Source: an uncultured Pseudomonadota bacterium (lineage in GTDB: Bacteria; Myxococcota_A; UBA796; CAJQPC01). From it: DNA of 8,057 nucleotides. A model generated the notes under the pieces. That model was not told the origin of the DNA and did not search any database. It saw only the letters and a list, made by a program, of their open reading frames with translations. The DNA lies in NCBI GenBank assembly GCA_937915955.1, contig CALGIB010000358.1, positions 1-8,057 of the forward strand, written 5' to 3'. Below are positions 1-5,522 of this stretch, piece by piece (the stretch's first letter is position 1; each line of letters opens with the position of its first letter). A program made the position numbers and the translations under genes.

Positions 1-157
1 CCTGCATAGAGATCACCCGGCGGCTACCTCAGCGCCTCCGACCGTCGCTGATGGGCCACCCTGTACCGGCCAGGTCGTGGCGCGTGGCTGCTTGGCGGTC
101 GGCCTCCAGCCAGCCTGATTATCAGCGAGCGCCGGGAGACGGTCGAGGCCCAGGCCG

Positions 158-1879
158 CTACTGACAGATCTTGTCGGGGAACTCGATGAGGTTGTTCGTC
201 TCGTCGCACTCGTCGACGGTGCCGAGCCCCGTGCCGTCGTCGTCCAGCGCCAGCACGAAGCCGTTGAGCCCCATGTCTTGTGGGGTGACCTCGACCACGA
301 AGCCCGGCATCGCGACGCCGCTGGGCAGCTCCTCCAGAGCGCCGGTGGTCACCAGGCTCAGGGTGCCGGCGTCGTTCTTGTAGAGGGCCCAGGGGGTGCC
401 GGCCTCGATCAGCTCGCCGCCGGCGTTGTAGGCCTGGAAGCTCAGCTTGATGGGGCCGTCGGTGCAGTCGGCGACGCACATGTCGATCAGGCTGCCGGCC
501 ACATCCCCAACCGAGGGGTCGTCCACCGAGGGGCGGGCGCGGAAGACGTTGTAGTTCTTCCAGCTGACCTCGGGCACCTTGGGCACCGAGCCATCCGGCT
601 CGATGTTCGTCACCGCGAAGTCGTGGGTGCTCCAGGTGGGGCCCGAGCGGGGCCAGCCATCGCCGGCGTGACCGAAGCATGTCACGCCCTTGTAGGTGCC
701 GCCGTTGGAGCTGATGCAGATCTCGGCGGACAGGTCGCCGTCGATGTCGGCGATGACCGGGTACTCCCAGACGGTGCCGCTGCTGTGGCTGTAGTTCTCG
801 TAGAACAGCGCGCCCGTGGCGCCGTCGTAGATGCGCAGGGCGTCCTGGTCGGCGTAGAGCACCTCGTAGGCGCCGTCTCCGTCCATGTCGTAGCCGCTGC
901 AGCCGGCCAGGCCCGAGCTGTCGTTGATGCCGGTGTCCCAGAGCATCGTGCCGTCGACATCCCACACAGACAGCTTGGTGTTGGCGGGGATGGCGATCTC
1001 GACGTCTCCGTCCCCGTCGAAGTCCGCCACCGAGGGCGGTCCGGGGTTCGTGCCGGGGATGGTGATCTGACGGATCAGGGTGCCGTCGTGCTCGTGGATG
1101 TAGAGCGTGCTGCCCGAGACGAAGAAGACCTCGGCCTCGGGGTCGCTGTCGATGTTGGCTACGGCGCCGAAGTTCCCAGCGCCGGTGCCGGGGTTGCTCC
1201 ACTTCATGGTCCCCGTCGAGCTGTAGACGCCGTTGGCCAGGATGATCTCCTGCTTGCCGTCCAGGTCGATGTCGGCCGCGATGGGGGTGCGCCAGGAGTT
1301 GTTCAGCCCGGACAGGCTGGCCACGGTGCTGCCGTCTTCGCCGTTGACGACGCCGAGGTCTCCGATCACCTCGGGCTTGCCGTCGGCGTCCAGGTCGGCG
1401 ACCGTCGGCTGGGGGTAGCTCATCATGCCGAAGCTGGCGCTGGTCCACTCGGTCGTGCCGTTGCTGCTCACCGCCGCGATCTGGTTGCTCGTGGTGATGG
1501 CGATGACCTCGGGCTCGCCGTCGCTGTCCACGTCGGCGATGCTCACGCCGCCCTGGCCCGAGAAGCCGGAGACCTCGAAGATCACGCCGCTGCCGTCGCC
1601 CGAGAGCACCACCAGGGTGTTCGCGCTCCAGGTCGTGAACGCGATGTCGGGGGTGTCGTTCTCGTCGACCTTGCCGTCGCCGTTGTCGTCGTCCACGTTG
1701 CCGATGGCCGGCATGACGATGCTGCCGCTGCCGGCCGAGGTGTACTGGTACTCGATGACCAGGTCGAAGGCGTCCTCGACCGAGCCGCCGCCGCCGCCGG
1801 TGCCCACGCACTCATCGTCCACGGTCACCGCCCCGACCGAGGCCGTGACGACCGCGCAGTCGTCGGGGTTGTCCGGCAC
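158..1879 (-). CDS. FG-GAP/VCBS repeat surface protein (lipoprotein that has lost its own start)
   Basis: The reading frame encodes 573 residues from a GTG at 1879 to a TAG at 158. It holds about eight FG-GAP/VCBS-type calcium-binding repeats with the pattern A-D-x-D-x-D-G-x-x-E. They centre near residues 61-73, 115-124, 161-170, 202-211, 242-250, 285-294, 330-340 and 377-386, which predicts a beta-propeller. A Gly run (residues 27-32, a CCG microsatellite on the plus strand) separates the N-terminus from the propeller. After the propeller come W440-K-N-Y-N-V-F-R, then a C-terminal Ig-like domain ending in D-E-C-D-E-T-N-N, as in CARDB-type adhesion domains. The expected role is cell-surface binding or adhesion; the ligand is unknown. 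The GTG has no Shine-Dalgarno sequence, and coding sense continues upstream, so it is probably not the original start: the natural gene began at 2028 (separate entry). Family assignment is firm; whether the product is made and exported is doubtful. Confidence 0.85.
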   Translation of the reverse strand: MPDNPDDCAVVTASVGAVTVDDECVGTGGGGGSVEDAFDLVIEYQYTSAGSGSIVMPAIGNVDDDNGDGKVDENDTPDIAFTTWSANTLVVLSGDGSGVIFEVSGFSGQGGVSIADVDSDGEPEVIAITTSNQIAAVSSNGTTEWTSASFGMMSYPQPTVADLDADGKPEVIGDLGVVNGEDGSTVASLSGLNNSWRTPIAADIDLDGKQEIILANGVYSSTGTMKWSNPGTGAGNFGAVANIDSDPEAEVFFVSGSTLYIHEHDGTLIRQITIPGTNPGPPSVADFDGDGDVEIAIPANTKLSVWDVDGTMLWDTGINDSSGLAGCSGYDMDGDGAYEVLYADQDALRIYDGATGALFYENYSHSSGTVWEYPVIADIDGDLSAEICISSNGGTYKGVTCFGHAGDGWPRSGPTWSTHDFAVTNIEPDGSVPKVPEVSWKNYNVFRARPSVDDPSVGDVAGSLIDMCVADCTDGPIKLSFQAYNAGGELIEAGTPWALYKNDAGTLSLVTTGALEELPSGVAMPGFVVEVTPQDMGLNGFVLALDDDGTGLGTVDECDETNNLIEFPDKICQ

Positions 1880-2028
1880 GCTGTCGACGGGCTCGTCCGA
1901 CTCACCGGCTCGTCGCAGTCCGGGAAGCTCTCGGGGCAGCCCGGGTCCGAGTCCCGCAGCGGGTCCGTGACGTCGTCGCCCTTGACCAGGTCTTAGTCGG
2001 TGCAGGCGAGGGTGAGCAGCAGGAACAT
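1880..2028 (-). pseudogene. Detached 5' end of the FG-GAP lipoprotein gene (nonsense codon plus frameshift)
   Basis: From the ATG at 2026-2028 the minus strand reads MFLLLTLACTD, a lipoprotein signal with cysteine at residue 9. A TAA follows at 1993-1995. The same frame then continues sensibly, through DPGCPESFPDCDEPV, to about 1904. There the coding sense moves to the frame of the 573-residue protein. The move falls inside an imperfect tandem duplication: the unit at 1880-1897 is 18 bases (D-E-P-V-D-S) and the unit at 1898-1914 is 17 bases. Adding one base between 1903 and 1904 restores D-E-P-V-E-S-D-E-P-V-D-S in frame. The original gene therefore probably ran from 2028 to 158. From memory, related myxobacterial lipoproteins often have Cys-x-Asp-Tyr-Asp-Leu here, so TAA may replace a Tyr codon; that part is inference. 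Both lesions could be real mutations or assembly errors. Confidence 0.75.
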
Positions 2029-2032
2029 GGGG

Positions 2033-2038
2033 CCTCTC
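2033..2038 (-). promoter_or_regulatory. Ribosome binding site for the original FG-GAP gene start at 2028
   Basis: The minus strand reads GAGAGG, four bases before the ATG at 2026-2028, and it overlaps the TGA (2037-2039) of the upstream lipoprotein gene. This placement suggests translational coupling. It supports 2028, not the GTG at 1879, as the ancestral start. Confidence 0.6.
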
Positions 2039-2909
2039 AGGGGCAGTCGATGCCCGTCAGGTGGTCGGGATCCCAGGGGGACCTCAGCGTCTCGTTTCCC
2101 TGGCGGGCAGGGTCGCTCTGGCAGGTGCCGCAGGACTGGCCGGGCACGTCACCCGGCAGGCCGAACTCGACGTAGAGCAGCTCGCTGCTGGACCAGCCGT
2201 GCTTCTGGACGTCCAGGAACTCGATGACCGCCGGGCTGCTGTCCAGGATGCGGCGACCGCCGTAGGAGGCGGTCTCGTAGGTGGCGTTGGGTCCGCCGTC
2301 CTCGGCATAGACGACCACGCAGCGGCCGTTCCGGGGGTTGGTCACGCGCAGGGTGGTCCCGCAGTGGAAGCGCTGGGCGCCCGCGACGTAGAAGATCTCG
2401 GGCCAGGGCACGTCGCCGGGCGCGTAGTCGTCGATGGCGTCGAGCACCTCGCCGTAGTCGTAGTCCACGTCCCCCTGGACCCAGTCGATCTGGTCGTCGT
2501 TGTCCAGGCACTCGCCCCGGCCGGAGTCGTACCGGCAGCCGTAGTAGTCGTAGGTCTTCTGCAGCCAGTAGCAGGTGGTGTTGTTGCCCCAGGTCGTGCC
2601 GTCATTGCTGGTGCCGAACTGGGAGACGATGTACCAGCCGTCCGGGGACATGTCCCAGTCCATGTTGCTGCAGATGTCCCCGGTGGTCGGCGGGTCGGGG
2701 CTGGCGTAGCTGGGCTCGTTCAGGCAGTCGGTGTCGGCGTCGCTGTCGGTGTCTGCGTCCGCGTCCGCGTCGCTGTCCGAGTCCGAGTCGCCGTCCGCGT
2801 CGGCGTCGGTCTCCTGCGCCGTGTCGTCCTGGTCTCCGCGCGGGCCTCGACGAATGGGGCCGTCGAAGCCGTCGTCAGTGGGGGCACAGGCCAGGAGCAG
2901 TGCGAGCAT
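2037..2909 (-). CDS. Lipoprotein with Asp-X linker and RlpA-like double-psi beta-barrel domain
   Basis: The product has 290 residues and starts MLALLLAC, with the lipobox cysteine at residue 8. Residues 35-61 are a linker with Asp at every second position. The C-terminal part, from about 183 to 255, matches the RlpA/expansin double-psi beta-barrel pattern. It has C183-G-T-T-L-R-V-T-N, N194-G, V198-V-V, then E203-D-G-G-P (compare N-D-R-G-P in RlpA) and R220-I-L-D-S-S-P (compare R-I-I-D-L-S). D223 aligns with the conserved Asp of that motif. Ten further cysteines (62, 80, 113, 125, 134, 183, 197, 260, 263, 289) suggest disulfide-stabilised folding outside the cytoplasm. RlpA-type domains bind or cleave peptidoglycan glycan strands, so a cell-wall or surface glycan role is plausible but unproven. 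An upstream ATG at 2945 would add 12 residues; I chose 2909 because it places the lipobox like that of its neighbours. The gene is first in an operon with the FG-GAP gene. Confidence 0.75.
   Translation of the reverse strand: MLALLLACAPTDDGFDGPIRRGPRGDQDDTAQETDADADGDSDSDSDADADADTDSDADTDCLNEPSYASPDPPTTGDICSNMDWDMSPDGWYIVSQFGTSNDGTTWGNNTTCYWLQKTYDYYGCRYDSGRGECLDNDDQIDWVQGDVDYDYGEVLDAIDDYAPGDVPWPEIFYVAGAQRFHCGTTLRVTNPRNGRCVVVYAEDGGPNATYETASYGGRRILDSSPAVIEFLDVQKHGWSSSELLYVEFGLPGDVPGQSCGTCQSDPARQGNETLRSPWDPDHLTGIDCP
2727..2807 (-). repeat. Six-base-period low-complexity tract encoding an Asp-X linker
   Basis: Twenty-seven codons alternate Asp with Ala, Ser, Thr or Gly. On the plus strand this appears as repeated GTCNGC and GTCNGT hexamers. 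Such acidic spacers commonly tether a lipid-anchored domain away from the outer membrane and may bind calcium. The near-identical hexamers make the tract prone to slippage, so its length may vary between strains. Confidence 0.85.
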
Positions 2910-2947
2910 GCTGGGCAGACTACCCGCGTGCGAGCATGCCGGCATGC
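2900..2947. promoter_or_regulatory. Compact divergent control region with three GCATGC motifs
   Basis: A 12-base direct repeat, GTGCGAGCATGC, occurs at 2900-2911 and 2928-2939. It is followed by a perfect 14-base palindrome, GCATGCCGGCATGC, at 2934-2947. GCATGC therefore occurs at 2906, 2934 and 2942. Each copy contains an ATG on both strands, and the outer copies supply the start codons of the divergent genes (minus 2909, plus 2944). Only 34 bases separate those starts, too little for two ordinary promoters with leaders. Overlapping promoters, promoters inside the genes or leaderless transcripts are possible. An operator function is inferred from the symmetry alone. Confidence 0.45.
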
Positions 2948-3630
2948 CGTTCTGGATCCTGCTGGGCTGCGCGACGCCGCCGGATGAGGTCGTCGCGGCC
3001 TGGCCGCCGGAGGGGCCCGCGGTGCTGCTGGCTCAGGCCGTGTCTGAGCCCCAGCAGGCGCTGCTCGAGGACATGCTCGCCCCCGGACGTTGGGAGGGGC
3101 CCCACGGGAGCATGGTGCTGGAGGGCGGCGTGGCCACGCTGACGCTGGAGCCGCCCTGCTCCGTGACCGTCGACGGCCAGGGCCAGGTCATCGTGGGGCG
3201 CCGCTGTGAGGCGCTCGAGGTCAGCGGGCCCTGGGAGCTCGGTCACCACCGGCTGAAGGTGAGCCACAGCGGGGTGACGCAAGAGTTCGGGGCCTACGTC
3301 GATGGTGAGGGCCGGCTGCACCTGGGCCTGGTCAACTTCAACGTGACGGGCGTCGGGGTGATGTCCGGCTCCGAGGGGCTGTACGGGATTTCGGGCATGC
3401 ACGCCCTGGTGGTCCGGGGAGACGACTGCGCGATGGACAGCAGCCTGGCCGGGGTCTACGAGCGGGTCGGCTGCCGCTGGGACCAGCGGGGTTCGAGCCG
3501 CCTGCTGATGCTCGATGGCCATGCGAAGTTCAAGGGGGTCGCGGGCTATGAGCAGCAGCTGCTGTTGCTTCCCGAGCAGGGACTGCTGGTGCATCCGCTC
3601 CTGGTGCCGATGGCCTTCGAGCGGCGGTGA
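2944..3630 (+). CDS. Small secreted lipoprotein of unknown function
   Basis: The product has 228 residues and I do not recognise it. It begins MPFWILLGC, a minimal signal with lipobox L-L-G-C and cysteine at residue 9. The mature part looks rich in beta-strands, with four cysteines (72, 88, 162, 177) that could form two disulfides, and a Trp/Gly-rich stretch around residues 49-56. It may be a compact beta-barrel or beta-sandwich, but no family motif stands out. An in-frame ATG at 2908 is preceded by AGGAG at 2893-2897 and would give a longer leader with an Arg at position 4, so that start is a real alternative. The gene diverges from the RlpA-like lipoprotein gene. It converges on the 573-residue protein gene, with only 21 bases (3631-3651) between the two stop codons and no convincing terminator there. 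Confidence 0.7.
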   Translation: MPFWILLGCATPPDEVVAAWPPEGPAVLLAQAVSEPQQALLEDMLAPGRWEGPHGSMVLEGGVATLTLEPPCSVTVDGQGQVIVGRRCEALEVSGPWELGHHRLKVSHSGVTQEFGAYVDGEGRLHLGLVNFNVTGVGVMSGSEGLYGISGMHALVVRGDDCAMDSSLAGVYERVGCRWDQRGSSRLLMLDGHAKFKGVAGYEQQLLLLPEQGLLVHPLLVPMAFERR

Positions 3631-3651
3631 GCCTGGTCGTGGCCGGCGGCC

Positions 3652-5373
3652 TCAGCGGAGTTGGGGCTCGCGCTCGGCCAGCCGCTGCGCCTCGATCTCT
3701 CCCTCGTAGCGGGCGTCCACGCGCAGCTCCATGTCCAGGGTCTCGGTGCTGACGCTGCCCGCCGAGGTCGACAGGCCGAAGCCGGCGCCAAAGCTGACCT
3801 GCCCGACGAGGCGAGGCGTCTTGAGCTGGAAGAGCTCGGCCTCGGAGCGGGGAGCGGGCAGCCAGGCCGGAGGCTCCTGTCCCGCCAGGGCATGGGCGAG
3901 GACGCCGCGCAGGATGTCCTCGGCCAGTCGGGTAGGCTCGAGGTCGGGCTCGGGCTGGACGAACCGCACCCCCCGGTAGGCGGCGATGACCGCGGCGGCG
4001 TCGACGCGGGCCTCGGCCCACAGCTCGATCTGGTTGACGCCCCGGACGACGCCCTGGTCAGGCGCGATGGCCTCGAGGGCGACCATCCAGTCGGGCACGA
4101 CCTCGTCGAGCTCGCTGCCCTCCATCGGCAGGCGCAGGGTGCGAGTCAACGCGACGAGCCCCGAGGCCTGCAGGCGAGCGCCGATGTCGTCCGGGCCCGG
4201 ATCCCGGCGGCTCGCGCCGGACAGCCGCTCGGCCAGGAAGGCGGCCAGCGCTCCTCGGTTGGCGCCGAACTCCAGGCGTCGGCGCTCGGCCCCTTCGTCG
4301 AGCTCCAGGTAGCAGTCCTCGACGAGCCAGCCTGCGTTCGGGTCGAAGCGGCCCGAGAGCCCGACGGCGACGCCGGCCTGCTCGGAGATCAGGGCGCAAA
4401 TCTCGTCCAGGCCCCAGACCGCCAGCGGGCTCCCGGGCTCGAGGCTCACCTCGGCCCCCGCCTCGATCCGCAGCCTGTAGCCCTCGCTCAGCATGTCCGA
4501 GGTGTAGGTGACCCCTGTGCCGGCCTGGATGCCGAGGTCGGCGAAGCGATCCGCCTGCTGGGCGCCGAGTCCGGTGATGTCCTCGAGGGGGCCGCCGGCC
4601 AGCTCGTCGATGTCGAGCTCCACCGCCGCGCTGGCGCCGAGCTCGGTCTCGTGCTCGAGCACCTCAGGGGGCCTCCCCATGGCCCAGTCCAGCGCCTGGA
4701 AGATGTCCAGCTGGCCGCCGAGGAAGGCGGCCGGTCCCAGCTGGTTCACCAGGCTCCTGGCCAGCTCGGGGACCTCGGCGATGAGACGGACCCGGTGGGT
4801 GACCTTCAGGTCGGCGCCGCCCGAGCCGCCGAGCACGTCCCCGCCCGCTCCGGTGACCTCGGGTCCGCTCTCGGACGCCAGCGAGCTGGAGAACTCTACG
4901 AGAGCGCCCATCTGGCCCTTGTCCTCGGCCGGGCGGCCCAGCCAGCGCTCGGTCTGGACCTTCATCGGGATGCCGGCACCCTGGCTCTTGAAGCCGCCGC
5001 GTCCGACGACCTCGGTGCCCACGGAGAGCCAGCGCTGGAGCATCTTGTTGCAGAGCGCCGGGCTCTGACCGACGACCGCGCCGGGCAACTCGCGTAGCCA
5101 CTGGAGGTAGGACGGGTGGCCGAAGGCCAGACCCGACAGCCCCAGCGCCATGCTCAGGGGGAGGCTCCGGAGGGTCTGGACGCCCTGCTCCTCGGGCAGG
5201 ATGTCCAGAGCGTCCATCAGGTTCCCCGCGGCGCTGAAGAGGCCCGAGCCGGTCGTGAGGCCGGCCTGCTCGACGGCCTGGCTGTTGTCGACCTGGGCGC
5301 TGGGCTCGGCCTGCGGGGTCTGGGAGGGGGTCTGGGTGGGGGACTGGGTCTGCTGGGTGGTCTGGCTGGGCAT
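3652..5373 (-). CDS. Large protein of unknown function with a Gln/Thr/Pro-rich N-terminus
   Basis: The product has 573 residues and I do not recognise it. The start at 5373 has GGAGG six bases upstream; an upstream GTG at 5421 has no such signal. Residues 1-28 are almost entirely Gln, Thr, Pro and Ser, so probably disordered. There is no signal peptide, lipobox or clear membrane segment. Residues 44-120 look helical. Much of 155-380 has alternating hydrophobic and polar residues, with acidic strands such as V251-E-L-D-I-D-E-L, as in long beta-sheets. A further mixed region (400-500) leads to a Gly/Ser-rich strand pair (522-545) and a charged C-terminus. It is flanked by genes for surface proteins but lacks a Sec signal. 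It could be cytoplasmic or use another export route; a contractile-injection or type VI cargo is only a guess. The upstream region carries the phased repeat array, so it may be individually regulated. Confidence 0.75.
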   Translation of the reverse strand: MPSQTTQQTQSPTQTPSQTPQAEPSAQVDNSQAVEQAGLTTGSGLFSAAGNLMDALDILPEEQGVQTLRSLPLSMALGLSGLAFGHPSYLQWLRELPGAVVGQSPALCNKMLQRWLSVGTEVVGRGGFKSQGAGIPMKVQTERWLGRPAEDKGQMGALVEFSSSLASESGPEVTGAGGDVLGGSGGADLKVTHRVRLIAEVPELARSLVNQLGPAAFLGGQLDIFQALDWAMGRPPEVLEHETELGASAAVELDIDELAGGPLEDITGLGAQQADRFADLGIQAGTGVTYTSDMLSEGYRLRIEAGAEVSLEPGSPLAVWGLDEICALISEQAGVAVGLSGRFDPNAGWLVEDCYLELDEGAERRRLEFGANRGALAAFLAERLSGASRRDPGPDDIGARLQASGLVALTRTLRLPMEGSELDEVVPDWMVALEAIAPDQGVVRGVNQIELWAEARVDAAAVIAAYRGVRFVQPEPDLEPTRLAEDILRGVLAHALAGQEPPAWLPAPRSEAELFQLKTPRLVGQVSFGAGFGLSTSAGSVSTETLDMELRVDARYEGEIEAQRLAEREPQLR

Positions 5374-5399
5374 GGGAGGCCTCCGATGGGTGACCTCCT
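5374..5399 (-). promoter_or_regulatory. Double Shine-Dalgarno leader of the 573-residue protein gene
   Basis: The minus strand carries AGGAGGT at 5393-5399, a perfect anti-Shine-Dalgarno match with no start codon at usable distance, and then GGAGG at 5380-5384, six bases before the ATG at 5373. The second is part of a perfect palindrome, GGAGGCCTCC (5375-5384). GGAGG of the first site can pair with CCTCC at 5375-5379, leaving the second site in a 14-base loop next to the start codon. This could tune translation; the structure is inferred, not shown. Confidence 0.45.
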
Positions 5400-5437
5400 G
5401 CAACGCACGTTGTGTGCCCACGACATTTCAGGTACTT

Positions 5438-5499
5438 GGGTGCCGAAGTGTTCAGCCCTTCGACACCCGCCGACGAAGGTTCGGCACCCTTCGACACCC
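5438..5499. promoter_or_regulatory. Helically phased array of four TTCGRCACCC repeats
   Basis: The 10-mer TTCGRCACCC (R is A or G) occurs as an inverted copy at 5438-5447 and as direct copies at 5459-5468, 5480-5489 and 5490-5499. Start-to-start spacing is 21, 21 and 10 bases, close to two, two and one turns of B-DNA. Copies two and four are embedded in an identical 14-mer, CCCTTCGACACCCG. The array lies 65-126 bases upstream of the start of the 573-residue protein, a typical place for a multimeric activator or repressor site. The first two copies also form an 11-base inverted repeat with one mismatch and a 9-base loop, so an RNA hairpin after the upstream operon is an alternative. No T-run follows on the minus strand, which argues against a standard intrinsic terminator. 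Confidence 0.5.
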
Positions 5500-5522
5500 G
5501 AATCGACGTTCAGTCCGATTCG
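5499..5522. repeat. Inverted repeat across the stop codon of the beta-helix gene
   Basis: CGAATCG at 5499-5505 and CGATTCG at 5516-5522 form a perfect 7-base stem with a 10-base loop that contains the TGA at 5510-5512. No T-run follows on either strand. It could be a weak transcript-end hairpin or a chance inverted repeat. Confidence 0.3.

Noticed and set aside
51..164. 37-codon plus-strand open frame at the left edge
   Set aside because: It has no ribosome site and no recognisable product, and it runs into the stop codon of the FG-GAP gene. Nothing else in 1-157 could be supported, including a clear terminator.
1898..1910. Programmed -1 frameshift in the FG-GAP gene
   Set aside because: There is no X-XXY-YYZ slippery heptamer, and the upstream TAA would still stop translation. 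A simple one-base deletion in the tandem duplication explains the data better.
278..1996. Long plus-strand open frame antisense to the FG-GAP gene
   Set aside because: Its product is a Val/Gly/Ala/Asp-rich mirror of the D-x-D-x-D repeats with no domain logic. High GC with few stops explains it.
2061..2987. Plus-strand open frame rich in Val-Gly/Val-Arg repeats
   Set aside because: The repeats are the antisense reading of the Asp-X linker of the lipoprotein gene.
3631..3651. GGCC-GGC-GGCC hairpin between convergent genes as a terminator
   Set aside because: The stem is only four base pairs and lacks a T-run on either strand.
3661..5097. Long plus-strand open frame antisense to the 573-residue protein
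   Set aside because: It has low-complexity Leu/Gly/Ala/Asp composition and no ribosome site, while the opposite strand has a strong ribosome site and normal composition.
5401..5412. Palindrome CAACGCACGTTG as an operator
   Set aside because: It has five-base arms and no second copy nearby, so chance is a sufficient explanation.
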